Assembly (NCBI GenBank): GCA_043801935.1
Contig: JAZDLO010000091.1
Coordinates: 1-12,941 of the forward strand
Direction: 5' to 3'
Length of the DNA stretch: 12,941 nucleotides
Source: JAZDLO01 sp043801935
GTDB taxonomy: Bacteria > Actinomycetota > Thermoleophilia > RBG-16-64-13
This document shows, piece after piece, positions 1-8,262 of the stretch. Position 1 is the stretch's first letter. Each line of letters starts with the position of its first letter. The notes beneath the pieces are model-generated. The model saw only the letters and a program-made list of their open reading frames with translations. It was not told the origin of the DNA and searched no databases. Both the position numbers and the translations under genes were made by a program.

Positions 1-1805
1 GGCTCAGCCTCCGAGGCAAGGGGGCCACGCGCGGGGTCTGCGGCGCCACCGCCGCTACCATCGCGGCGCGCCACCTGATCCGCCAGGTCGCCGCCGGCGC
101 GGCGGCCCACTCCGATCACGGCCACCACATCGTCAAGGCCCTCAAGATGACGGCAAAGGGCGAGGCCCAGGGTTATAAGATCCAGAGCGAAGGGAACCTG
201 CTCGCACTAGCTGCCGAATGGGGCGTGGCCACCGAAAGCCGCGAGGTGAACGACATCGCGCTGGAACTGGCTGAGCTCGGTCTCAACCAGTTCTGTCAAC
301 AGGAGGGCGAGATCCGCTATCCGGAGATGCGCGCACCCAAGGCCACGGTGGAGAACTGGCGCAAGCTGGATCTGATCCCTGTGGGCGTGGAGCACGAGAT
401 AGTCGAGACGATGCACCGGACGCACGAGGGTGTGGACGCCGACTACGTCAACCTCCTCATGCACGGCATGCGCACCTCGCTTGGCGACGGATGGGGTGGC
501 GCGATGCTGGCAACGGATTTCGGCGACATCCTTTTCGGGACGCCGATGCCCGTGCGTAGCGAGGTGAACCTCGGGGTGCTGAAGCCGGACTACGTCAACC
601 TCGTGGTCCACGGGCACGAGCCGACGCTGTCGGAGATGGTGGTGGCGGCCAGCCGCGACCCCGAGATGATCGCGTTGGCCAAGGAACAGGGCGCAGAGGG
701 GATCGTCGTGGGTGGCATCTGCTGCACGGCCAACGAGATGCTGATGCGCCAGGGCGCCCCCGTCGTCGGCAACTTCCTGCATCAGGAGCTGGCCATCGCG
801 ACCGGCGCGGTCGACCTCATGCTGGTGGACGTCCAGTGCATCATGCCCGCCGTCGTGGAACACGCGGAGCGCTTTCATACGAAGGTCATCACGACCAGCA
901 GGCAAGCTAAGATCCCGGGAGCGGAGCACATCCAGTTCTCAGAGGAGAAGGCATACGACGTCGCCAAGGAGATCATTCGCAGGGCAGTGAATAACTACGC
1001 CAACCGCGGTCCCGTCGACATCCCACCGCACAAGACCGATCTGGTCGCGGGTTTCACGGTTCAGAACACCTTCTGGCACCTCGGCGGGCGGTACCGCTCC
1101 ACGTTCCGGCCGCTCAACGACGCGATCATCTCGGGCCGGCTGCGCGGGGTCGCCGCGGTCATCGGGTGCAACACGGTCAAGAAGACTCAGGACGACAGCC
1201 ATCAGAAGATGGTCAAGGAGCTCGTGGCAAACGACGTGCTGGTCGTAATGACCGGCTGCGCCGCCACGGCCTGCGCGAAGGAAGGGTTGCTCCAGCCCGA
1301 AGCAGCGGCCAAGTACGCGGGCAAGGGGCTACAGGAGATCTGCGAAGCCGTCGGCATCCCGCCGGTGCTGCACCTGGGCTCGTGCGTGGACAACAGCCGC
1401 ATCCTGGTAGCCCTCTGCGAGATGACCAACGAGGGCGGCCTAGGCGAGAAGTTGTCAGACCTCCCGATCGCCGGCGCCGCCCCCGAGGCGATGTGCGAGA
1501 AGGCCATCGCCATCGGGTTCTACTGCGTTGCTTCCGGCGCGTACGTGAACTTCAGCCCGGCCATGCGGGTGCTCGGCAGCGACGAGGTGACCAAGTTCCT
1601 CACCGAGGACATCGAGCAGATCGTGGGTGGGAAGTTCTCCTTCGAGGACGACCCGGTCCGCGCCGCCCATCTCATGATGGCGCACATGGATAAGAAGCGC
1701 GCGGCGCTCAAGCTGCGCCCCCTGATGTATTCCAAGTCGTTCCTGGAGGAGGCCGCACCGGAGCCGGAGGAGGAAGCCGCTGTGGCCAGCGGGGCGACGG
1801 TGTAA
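1..1805 (+). CDS. cooS: Carbon monoxide dehydrogenase catalytic subunit (CooS/AcsA), 5'-partial
   Basis: Ni-Fe-S CO dehydrogenase; interconverts CO2 and CO and, with the AcsB encoded next, supplies CO for acetyl-CoA synthesis in the cytoplasm. The reading frame is open to the window edge (first full codon at 3), and the residues encoded before the Met at 147 are typical CooS. That Met is therefore internal, and about 600 residues of a protein usually 630-675 long are visible. The last B-cluster Cys (39-41, in RGVCGAT) and the His-rich segment AAAHSDHGHH (102-128) are visible. Likely C-cluster ligands follow: His in VVHGH (609), Cys in GICC (720), DVQC (837), TGC (1257), GSC (1383) and FYC (1524), with the conserved Lys in DKKR (1692-1697). 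The D-cluster Cys and the remaining B-cluster Cys lie upstream of the window. The C-terminus is a short Glu/Ala-rich tail. The bacterial CODH/ACS context favours the AcsA role over a stand-alone CooS. Confidence 0.97.
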   Translation, partial: LSLRGKGATRGVCGATAATIAARHLIRQVAAGAAAHSDHGHHIVKALKMTAKGEAQGYKIQSEGNLLALAAEWGVATESREVNDIALELAELGLNQFCQQEGEIRYPEMRAPKATVENWRKLDLIPVGVEHEIVETMHRTHEGVDADYVNLLMHGMRTSLGDGWGGAMLATDFGDILFGTPMPVRSEVNLGVLKPDYVNLVVHGHEPTLSEMVVAASRDPEMIALAKEQGAEGIVVGGICCTANEMLMRQGAPVVGNFLHQELAIATGAVDLMLVDVQCIMPAVVEHAERFHTKVITTSRQAKIPGAEHIQFSEEKAYDVAKEIIRRAVNNYANRGPVDIPPHKTDLVAGFTVQNTFWHLGGRYRSTFRPLNDAIISGRLRGVAAVIGCNTVKKTQDDSHQKMVKELVANDVLVVMTGCAATACAKEGLLQPEAAAKYAGKGLQEICEAVGIPPVLHLGSCVDNSRILVALCEMTNEGGLGEKLSDLPIAGAAPEAMCEKAIAIGFYCVASGAYVNFSPAMRVLGSDEVTKFLTEDIEQIVGGKFSFEDDPVRAAHLMMAHMDKKRAALKLRPLMYSKSFLEEAAPEPEEEAAVASGATV

Positions 1806-1830
1806 GTGACCGACGGAAGCACAAGGCCGT

Positions 1831-1853
1831 GCCCCGGGGATCACCCTCGGGGC
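1831..1853 (+). other. GC-rich mRNA hairpin between cooS and acsB
   Basis: A 9-bp stem (GCCCCGGGG against CCTCGGGGC, with one G-T wobble) closes a 5-nt ATCAC loop, 25 nt after the cooS stop. No T-run follows, so it is not a classical intrinsic terminator. In the 130-nt cooS-acsB leader it could stabilise or mark a processed 3' end, or partly attenuate transcription. The function is inference; only the inverted repeat is seen. Confidence 0.45.
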
Positions 1854-1935
1854 AGCGGACGCCGGGGCGGCTGATGCCGGCGCGGCGGCGAACTGGAATG
1901 AAAATGCGGAAGACGGCCGGACACGAGGAGAGGCG

Positions 1936-4113
1936 ATGTCAAAGATCATAGCAACCGCCGCGATCAGGGGCGCACACGAGATCGTCGGCCAGGCCGAAGC
2001 GGAGTTTGAGGAGGCCCGGCAATCGAAGGGCGAAGACGCAGCCGTCGGGTATCCCGACACCGCATACTACCTGCCCATGGCATACGCGCTGATGGGCCTC
2101 AAGGTGGAGAAGTTGGGCCAGATCAAGCCGATCCTGGCCCACGCGCGGGAGCTGCTGGGCCCGCCGCCTAGCGACGCGCTGTGGTTCCCCTACCTGGGCA
2201 CCGTGCTCGACTGCGGCATCGCCACCATGCTGGGGGAGGAGATCATCACCGTCCTACGCTACTTCCGTGAGGAGGAGCCCCAGGACGGGTGCAATGGGTT
2301 CTTTACCGACACCATCCTCCGCACCCTCGGCATCCAGTTGGTCGACGGCCGCATGCCCGGTTTCGCAGCCATCCTCGGCGCCGCCCCGGACAGCGACACC
2401 GCCGTGAAGATCGTACGCGAACTCCAGAAGCGCAACATCATGGTCTTCGCCGGTTCGTCCACGGACGGCGTCAGCATCGTGGACCAACTCATGGAGAAGA
2501 ACGTCCAGATGGGCTGGGACACGTATATAGTCCCTTACGGGCGGGATACGATCTCCGCCATCTTCCCCCTCAACTGGGCCATCCGCGCAGCTATGACGTT
2601 CGGTGGTATCGCCCCCGGCAACGCGCGGCAGTGTCTCGAGTACTGCAAGAACCGGGTGTTCGCCTTCGGCCTCACGCTGGGCGAGGTCGACCACCTGAAG
2701 TATGCGACGGGCGCCGGCGCCATCGACATGGGCTTCCCTGTGATCGCCGACACCGAGATCCCGGAGATCCTTCCCACCGGCATCTGCACGTTCGAGCACG
2801 TCGTCCACGAGCTGAATTACGACAATATCGTGCCCCGCTGCATCGAGGTGCGCGGCGTCAAGGTCTCCCTCTCCAAGATCGACATCCCCGTCTCGTTCTC
2901 GGCCGCGTTCGAGGGCGAACGCGTGCGCCGGGAGGACACCCAGGTCGAGTTCGGGGGCAAGTACTCGACGGCGTTCGAGTATGTGTACATGCGCGAGATG
3001 GACGAAATCAAGGACGGCCAGATCGAAGTCATCGGCCCCGACGTCGACACGGCGGAAGTCGGCAGTGCCATGCCGCTCGCCATCCTGGTCGAGGTCGCCG
3101 GGCGGGCCATGCATACGGACTTCGAGCCTTTGATAGAACGAAAGATCCACGACTGGCTGAACTGCGCTATGGGCATCTTCCACATGGGCCAGCGTGACAT
3201 CCCCTGGATACGCATCAGCAAGGAGGCGTACGCGAGCGGCTTCCGCCTAAAGCATTTCGGCTCGATCATCCACGCCCAGATCCACAACCTTTACAGCAAG
3301 ATCGTCGACAAGGTGCAGATCACGATCATCTCCGACGAAGCCTTGGTCAAGGAGAGGATGAAGGAGGCCATGGCCGCCTACGCCAAGCGCGACGAGCGCC
3401 TTGCCGGCATGACCGACGAGAGTGTGGACGTGTTCTACTCCTGCAGCCTCTGCCAGTCCTTCGCGCCGAACCATATCTGCGTCGTCAGCCCCGAGCGGCT
3501 CGGCCTGTGTGGCGCCGTCAGCTGGCTGGACGGCAAAGTCGGGTACGAGATCGACCCGACCGGCAGCAACAAGCCGGTCAAGAAGTCGACGGTCATCGAC
3601 GCCTTCAGGGGCCAGTGGCAGGAAGTCAACGAGTTCGTGTACGCCGGCTCCAACCGCGCCATCGAGAAGGTCAACCTCTATTCGGTGATCGATAACCCGA
3701 TGACCTCCTGCGGCTGCTTCGAGTGCATCCTGGCCCTGGTGCCGGAGTGCAACGGTTTCATGATCGTGAACCGGGAGCACTCGGGTATGACCCCCTGCGG
3801 CATGAATTTCTCCACCCTTGCTGGGTCAGTGGGTGGGGGCAACCAGACCCCCGGCTTCCTCGGCGTGGGCCGGCAGTACGTGCTCAGCCACAAGTTCATC
3901 ACGGCCGACGGCGGTCTGAAGCGGCTCGTCTGGATGCCGAAGGACCTCAAGGAATTCTATGCCGACCGCTTCAAAGCACGGGCGGAAGAGGAAGGTGTGC
4001 CGGACTTGTTGGAAAAGATCGGCGACGAGACGATCGCCACGACCGGCGAGGAGCTGCTCGAGCACTTGACCAAGGTAGGCCACCCCGCCGTCGAGATGGA
4101 ATCGCTGTTCTAA
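1936..4113 (+). CDS. acsB: Acetyl-CoA synthase subunit (CODH/ACS beta)
   Basis: Condenses CO (from CooS), a methyl group (from the corrinoid Fe-S protein) and CoA to acetyl-CoA. The protein is 725 residues, close to the 729 of Moorella AcsB. All six A-cluster cysteines are present: Cys503, Cys506, Cys515 and Cys525 (CSLCQSFAPNHIC, then LGLC) for the [4Fe-4S] cluster and proximal Ni, and Cys592 and Cys594 in the CGC motif for the distal Ni. Phe509 matches the Phe that shields the A-cluster in the Moorella enzyme, with the same constant 3-residue offset as the cysteines. The full N-terminal CODH-contacting domain is present, so this is the long bacterial type, not the short archaeal CdhC type. 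Start: AGGAG at 1926-1930, 5 nt before ATG. It lies 130 nt after cooS, a wider gap than elsewhere in the operon. Confidence 0.98.
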   Translation: MSKIIATAAIRGAHEIVGQAEAEFEEARQSKGEDAAVGYPDTAYYLPMAYALMGLKVEKLGQIKPILAHARELLGPPPSDALWFPYLGTVLDCGIATMLGEEIITVLRYFREEEPQDGCNGFFTDTILRTLGIQLVDGRMPGFAAILGAAPDSDTAVKIVRELQKRNIMVFAGSSTDGVSIVDQLMEKNVQMGWDTYIVPYGRDTISAIFPLNWAIRAAMTFGGIAPGNARQCLEYCKNRVFAFGLTLGEVDHLKYATGAGAIDMGFPVIADTEIPEILPTGICTFEHVVHELNYDNIVPRCIEVRGVKVSLSKIDIPVSFSAAFEGERVRREDTQVEFGGKYSTAFEYVYMREMDEIKDGQIEVIGPDVDTAEVGSAMPLAILVEVAGRAMHTDFEPLIERKIHDWLNCAMGIFHMGQRDIPWIRISKEAYASGFRLKHFGSIIHAQIHNLYSKIVDKVQITIISDEALVKERMKEAMAAYAKRDERLAGMTDESVDVFYSCSLCQSFAPNHICVVSPERLGLCGAVSWLDGKVGYEIDPTGSNKPVKKSTVIDAFRGQWQEVNEFVYAGSNRAIEKVNLYSVIDNPMTSCGCFECILALVPECNGFMIVNREHSGMTPCGMNFSTLAGSVGGGNQTPGFLGVGRQYVLSHKFITADGGLKRLVWMPKDLKEFYADRFKARAEEEGVPDLLEKIGDETIATTGEELLEHLTKVGHPAVEMESLF

Positions 4114-4135
4114 ACGCGGGGGTGGGGCAGGTATA

Positions 4136-4150
4136 CCGGCCGCGGGCCGG
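4136..4150 (+). other. Perfect 6-bp GC hairpin in the acsB-acsC leader
   Basis: CCGGCC and GGCCGG pair around a GCG loop in the 90-nt gap between acsB and acsC. No T-run follows. It may be a stability or processing element, similar in placement to the hairpin before acsB. Short GC palindromes also arise by chance in DNA of this composition, so a functional role is only inferred. Confidence 0.35.
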
Positions 4151-4203
4151 CGGGAACATATCGCGACGAACCGTCAGAGGACGAAAGAGAGGCGGAGGGT
4201 GAC

Positions 4204-5544
4204 ATGGCACTGAAAGCGCTGGACATCTTCAAACTGTTGCCAAAGACCAACTGCCAGAAATGTGGCAGCCCCACGTGCTTGGCTTTCGCGATGAAGTTGG
4301 CGGCGAAGCAGGTGACTCTGGAGCAGTGCCCGGACGTGACGGACGAAGCGAAAGCCGCCCTCGAGGGGTCGGCCGCGCCGCCCATCCGGTTGGTGGCCAT
4401 CGGCGCCGGCCCGGGCAAGCTGGAGATCGGCAACGAGACGGTGATGTTCCGGCACGAGGAGAGCTTCTACCACCCGCCCGGGATCGGGGTCATCGTCCCG
4501 GATGACCTCGACGAAGATGCCCTGGCGGCTCGCGTCGCGGCCATCGACAAGCTGCAGTTCGTGCGTGTCGGCACCCCACTGCAGACCCGCACGGTGGCCG
4601 TCGAGAACGTCAGCGGAAACATGGACGCCTTCGCCCGGGCGGTCGCCGCGGCAGCGACCCTCAACCTCCCGATCGTCCTGATCGCCAACGAGCCCGCTAA
4701 CCTCTCCAAGGCCCTGGAAACCTGCGCCGAGCATCGGCCGCTCCTCCACGCGGCTACCCCGGCTAACTGGGAGGCGATGTCCGAGCTCGCCAAAGGAAGT
4801 GGCTGTCCCCTGGCAGTGCTGGCCCCGGACATCGGCCAACTGGCAGACCTTACCGAGAAGATCAAGGCCGACGGCGTCGAGGACCTGGTGCTCGACCTTA
4901 CGGGCGAGACCTTTTCTGACACGTTGCAGGCGCTCACCGCGACCCGCCAGCTGGCGCTCAAGAAGAAGCTGCGCGCGTTGGGCTACCCCAGCATGGTCCT
5001 GTCGCGGAATTCCGACGAGCTCGAAAACGTCGCCGCGTGCTGCGCCTATGTTGCCAAATACGCCGGCATCGTCCTCACCCCGCTGCACCAGCCGGAGCAG
5101 ATCCTCCCCATGCTCACGGTGAGTCAGAACCTGTACTCCGACCCGCGCAAGCCCATCCAGGTCGAGTCCAAGCTCAACCAGGTGGGCGCAGCCACACCCG
5201 AATCGCCCCTGCTGGTGACCACGAACTTCTCGCTCACCTACTACACGGTCGAGGGCGAGGTGGAGGCGAGCCGCGTGCCGGCGCACATCGCGGTGATCGA
5301 CACCGAAGGCACATCCGTGCTGACAGCCTTCGCCTCCGACAAGCTGACCGCGGAGAAGGTGGCCGCGTTCTTGAAGACCGATGAGGTCCAAGCCAGCGTC
5401 TCTCACCGCAAGGTCATCATCCCCGGCTACATCGCGGTCATGAGCGGGGCGCTGAAGGAGGAATCCGGCTGGGACGTCATGGTGGGGCCCCGCGAGGCCA
5501 GCGGCATCACCAAGTACCTGAAGACCGTGTGGCAGCCTGCGTGA
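4204..5544 (+). CDS. acsC: Corrinoid iron-sulfur protein, large subunit
   Basis: Large (gamma) subunit of the corrinoid Fe-S protein, which carries the methyl group from AcsE to AcsB on cobalt. At 446 residues it equals the usual family length. The N-terminal [4Fe-4S] domain shows Cys17, Cys20, Cys25 and Cys42 (NCQKCGSPTC ... EQC), the spacing typical of the CoFeSP/CdhE family. A TIM-barrel region follows, then the C-terminal corrinoid-binding part with conserved-looking stretches TNFSLTYYTVEGE (from about residue 340) and IPGYIAVMSGALKEESGW (from about 406). Start: GGAGGG at 4194-4199, 4 nt before ATG. The stop TGA overlaps the preferred GTG start of acsV (GTGA, 5541-5544), which suggests translational coupling with the gene for its own reactivase. 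The partner subunit, acsD, lies two genes downstream. Confidence 0.97.
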   Translation: MALKALDIFKLLPKTNCQKCGSPTCLAFAMKLAAKQVTLEQCPDVTDEAKAALEGSAAPPIRLVAIGAGPGKLEIGNETVMFRHEESFYHPPGIGVIVPDDLDEDALAARVAAIDKLQFVRVGTPLQTRTVAVENVSGNMDAFARAVAAAATLNLPIVLIANEPANLSKALETCAEHRPLLHAATPANWEAMSELAKGSGCPLAVLAPDIGQLADLTEKIKADGVEDLVLDLTGETFSDTLQALTATRQLALKKKLRALGYPSMVLSRNSDELENVAACCAYVAKYAGIVLTPLHQPEQILPMLTVSQNLYSDPRKPIQVESKLNQVGAATPESPLLVTTNFSLTYYTVEGEVEASRVPAHIAVIDTEGTSVLTAFASDKLTAEKVAAFLKTDEVQASVSHRKVIIPGYIAVMSGALKEESGWDVMVGPREASGITKYLKTVWQPA

Positions 5545-7523
5545 AAAAGTACTCGGTCACCTTCCTTCCCGACAACAAGACCGTCGAGGCGATCAAGGGC
5601 CAGAGCTTGTTCGAGGCAGCGACTGCCGCGGGCGTAGCGCTCAACAATGTGTGCGGCGGCGACGGCGTCTGCGGCAAGTGCCGCGTCACGGTCAAGTCCG
5701 GCAAGGTGGCGGCCAACCCCACCATGTTCCTATCCCGCGAGGAGATCCAACGAGGGGTGGCGTTGGCCTGTCAGACCTACGTCGACGGCGACGCCGTCAT
5801 CGAGGTCCCGCGTGACTCCCGGCACCGGGATGGCCGCCAGCAGGCTACCGAGGACGCCATCCGCTTCGGCCGGGTGTCCGACCACGTTGGCGAGGGCAAG
5901 ACCTTCCGCCACAGCCCGCTCGCGCGAAAGGAGTGCGTGACCCTCCCCCCGCCCTCCCGGGAGGACAACATCTCCGACCAAGAGCGCCTCTACCGCGAAC
6001 TGCGGCAGCGCGCCGACTTCCCGATCATCCAGATGGGCCTTCCCCTGCTGCGGCGGCTGCCCGCTTTGTTCCGCGACAACCAGTGGCAGTTCACCGCGCT
6101 GCTGGGGTGGCGCGGCGGCGTCACGGAGGTCGTCGACCTCGAGCCGGGCGAGACCTGTGCCCTGAACTACGGGGTAGCGGTGGACCTGGGCACGACCACG
6201 GTCGTCGCGCACCTGGTGGACCTGGGTACCTCCGAGACGCTGGCCACTAAGGCGACGTACAACTCGCAGTCCCGCTACGGCGAAGACGTCATCGCCCGGA
6301 TCATGTACTGCTCCACACCGGCCCGCCTCCACGAGATGCGCGAGCTATTGGTCGGCGACGTCAACGAACTCATCACCGGGCTGGTCGCCGATGCCGGGAT
6401 CAAGCCTCACGACGTGACCTACGTGACCTGTGCCGGCAACACTACGATGACCCACTTTCTCTTCGAGTTGGACCCGAACCAGATCCGGCGCGACCCGTAC
6501 GTGCCGGTCGCCCTGCTACCTCCCGTGGTCCGCGCCGCGGAGGTCGGCATCACCGTCAGCGCCCGTGGCCTGCTGGCTGCTCTGCCTTCGGTATCCTCCT
6601 ATGTGGGCGGCGATGTGATAGCCGACGTGCTGGTCAGCGAGATGACCCACTCGCAGGACGTCTCGCTGCTCATCGACATGGGTACAAACGGCGAACTGGT
6701 ACTCGGCAACTCGGACTGGCTGATGTGCTGCTCTGCCTCGGCCGGCCCCGCCTTCGAGGGCGGCGGCATCACGTGTGGCATGCGAGCCACCAACGGCGCC
6801 CTGGAGCGCATCTCCCTGCGCCCGGGGGGCGACGTCGACGAGTACGAGGTGGTGGGCAAGGGCAAGCCTCTCGGCATATGCGGGTCGGGCCTCATCGACG
6901 CGGTCGGCGAGTTGCTGCGGGTCGGGTGCATAGACCGCATGGGCACCTTCATCCCGGAAGCCTGTGGCGACCACTTCCGGGTGGGCGAATCGGGCGACCG
7001 CGAGTTCCTCCTCTTCTCGCACGAAGAGACGGCGTTGGGCCGCGAGGTCTTTCTCACGGAGGCAGACATCCGCAACCTGATCCACACCAAGGGATCCATC
7101 TACATGGCGGCGGAGACCCTGCTGGATGAGGTGGGGATGACGTTCAGCGACCTACAGCACGTCTATATCGCCGGCGGCTTCGGCAACTACCTCAGGCTCG
7201 CCCGGGCAATCGCCATCGGCCTGCTGCCGGACCTCCCCCACGACACGTTCGAATTCATCGGCAACGGCTCGGTGCAGGGGGCCAAGATGGCCATGCTTTC
7301 CGAGGACGCCATGGCGTACATCCGCGACCGGATCGCAGGCTCCATGACCGCCATCGAGCTCAGCACCCACCACAAGTACATGAACGAGTACTCCTCGACC
7401 CTGTTCCTGCCCCACACGGATATCGAGAAGTTCCCCTCCGTGGTGGCCGAGCAGGCGAACGACGCGCCCGCCGGCGGAGGAAAGGAGGGGTCGGATGCCG
7501 CTGCGCATCGCCCTGGCCGGTAA
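5541..7523 (+). CDS. acsV: Corrinoid protein reductive activator (RACo-like), ferredoxin plus ASKHA ATPase
   Basis: Uses ATP to return inactive Co(II) corrinoid of the CoFeSP to Co(I), taking electrons through its own [2Fe-2S] cluster. Numbering is from GTG 5541 (660 residues). The N-terminal plant-type ferredoxin domain has Cys38, Cys44, Cys47 and Cys77 (CGGDGVCGKC ... ALACQ). A linker and middle domain follow, then an ASKHA ATPase-like C-terminal domain (DUF4445 type). This shows DLGTTT at 215-220 (phosphate 1), DMGTNGE at 379-385 (phosphate 2) and IAGGFGNY at 543-550 (adenosine motif). Start: an in-frame GTG also exists at 5529, but GTG 5541 begins exactly at the family-like sequence KKYSVTFLPDNK and gives a GTGA overlap with the acsC stop. 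Neither start has a clear Shine-Dalgarno, which fits coupling. The last 29 nt overlap cooC, so the Gly/Ala/Lys-rich C-terminal tail is partly shaped by the cooC ribosome site. Confidence 0.95.
   Translation: MKKYSVTFLPDNKTVEAIKGQSLFEAATAAGVALNNVCGGDGVCGKCRVTVKSGKVAANPTMFLSREEIQRGVALACQTYVDGDAVIEVPRDSRHRDGRQQATEDAIRFGRVSDHVGEGKTFRHSPLARKECVTLPPPSREDNISDQERLYRELRQRADFPIIQMGLPLLRRLPALFRDNQWQFTALLGWRGGVTEVVDLEPGETCALNYGVAVDLGTTTVVAHLVDLGTSETLATKATYNSQSRYGEDVIARIMYCSTPARLHEMRELLVGDVNELITGLVADAGIKPHDVTYVTCAGNTTMTHFLFELDPNQIRRDPYVPVALLPPVVRAAEVGITVSARGLLAALPSVSSYVGGDVIADVLVSEMTHSQDVSLLIDMGTNGELVLGNSDWLMCCSASAGPAFEGGGITCGMRATNGALERISLRPGGDVDEYEVVGKGKPLGICGSGLIDAVGELLRVGCIDRMGTFIPEACGDHFRVGESGDREFLLFSHEETALGREVFLTEADIRNLIHTKGSIYMAAETLLDEVGMTFSDLQHVYIAGGFGNYLRLARAIAIGLLPDLPHDTFEFIGNGSVQGAKMAMLSEDAMAYIRDRIAGSMTAIELSTHHKYMNEYSSTLFLPHTDIEKFPSVVAEQANDAPAGGGKEGSDAAAHRPGR
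7481..7488 (+). promoter_or_regulatory. Strong Shine-Dalgarno for cooC embedded in acsV
   Basis: AAAGGAGG lies 6 nt before the ATG at 7495 and inside the acsV coding sequence. It fixes the cooC start and shows that cooC has its own ribosome entry despite overlapping acsV by 29 nt. Confidence 0.8.
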
Positions 7524-8262
7524 GGGCGGGGCTGGGAAGACGACCCTGGCCGCCCTGCTCTCCCGCAGCCTGATGAACGAGGGCCTCAAGCCCCTGCTCG
7601 CGGTCGACGCGGACCCGAACAGCTGCCTCGCGGAACGTCTCGGTGTGAACGCCGACCGCACCATCGGCCAGCTCCGTGAGGAGCTGCGGGCGGACCCCAC
7701 GAGGGTCCCTACCGGCATGTCCAAGAGCGAGTGGGTGGAGGGGCTGATCAATCAGGAGATCACCGAGTCCGCCGGCTTCGACTTGATCGTGATGGGGCGC
7801 CAGGAGGGACCCGACTGCTACTGCTACATCAACAACCTGCTCCGGGCCTGCCTGGGCAAACTGGGGGACCAGTACCGAGCCGTGGTGATCGACAACGAAG
7901 CAGGCCTGGAGCACCTCAGCCGCCGGACCGACGGCCGGGTGGAGGTGATGCTGGTGGTGTGCGAGCCCAACGTGTTGGGTGCCCGTACCGCACAGCGCAT
8001 CACGGAACTCATACGGAGCCTCGCCCTGGACATAGGTCACGCGTACATCGTTCTGAACCGCTGCCGAGGCGACGTGCCGGCCGACGTCCAGGCGTTGTTA
8101 GACTCGACGGGGCTCGAGGTGATTGCCTGCGTTCCCGATGACCCGACCATGGCCACGCTGGAGCTGGAACAGACATCGTTACTTAGAGTACCGGCGGGTG
8201 CGCCTGCGGCGGTGGCCGTGGACGCCTTGCTGCAACGCCTGCGTGAGAGGGGAGAAGCATGA
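7495..8262 (+). CDS. cooC: CODH nickel-insertion ATPase (CooC/AcsF family)
   Basis: SIMIBI/MinD-type ATPase that helps load nickel into CODH (and possibly ACS) during maturation. The 255-residue protein has the deviant Walker A KGGAGKT at residues 10-16 (signature Lys10, catalytic Lys15). VDADPNS at 37-43 and the Walker B-like stretch VIDNEAG at 131-137 follow. The CYC motif Cys108/Cys110 corresponds to the CXC pair that binds metal at the dimer interface in CooC of Carboxydothermus. The start is set by AAAGGAGG 6 nt upstream. The stop overlaps the acsD start as ATGA. Family members called CooC and AcsF are hard to separate by sequence; its place inside the CODH/ACS operon fits either name. 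Confidence 0.93.
   Translation: MPLRIALAGKGGAGKTTLAALLSRSLMNEGLKPLLAVDADPNSCLAERLGVNADRTIGQLREELRADPTRVPTGMSKSEWVEGLINQEITESAGFDLIVMGRQEGPDCYCYINNLLRACLGKLGDQYRAVVIDNEAGLEHLSRRTDGRVEVMLVVCEPNVLGARTAQRITELIRSLALDIGHAYIVLNRCRGDVPADVQALLDSTGLEVIACVPDDPTMATLELEQTSLLRVPAGAPAAVAVDALLQRLRERGEA

Noticed and set aside
147..149. ATG at 147 as the start of cooS
   Set aside because: The frame upstream to position 3 encodes conserved CooS sequence, including the last B-cluster Cys and the His-rich segment, so the Met is internal and the gene begins outside the window.
1898..1951. Small ORF of 17 codons overlapping the acsB start, a possible leader peptide
   Set aside because: No convincing Shine-Dalgarno, no regulatory codon run and no conserved feature; it most likely arises by chance.
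2254..3183. Long minus-strand open frame opposite acsB (309 codons)
   Set aside because: Same reason: an Asp/His/Val-rich shadow frame of a conserved gene, with no motif of its own.
4174..5406. Long minus-strand open frame opposite acsC (410 codons)
   Set aside because: It is antisense to a well-supported gene, has His/Arg/Gly-rich composition typical of the opposite strand of high-GC coding DNA, and shows no recognisable domain.
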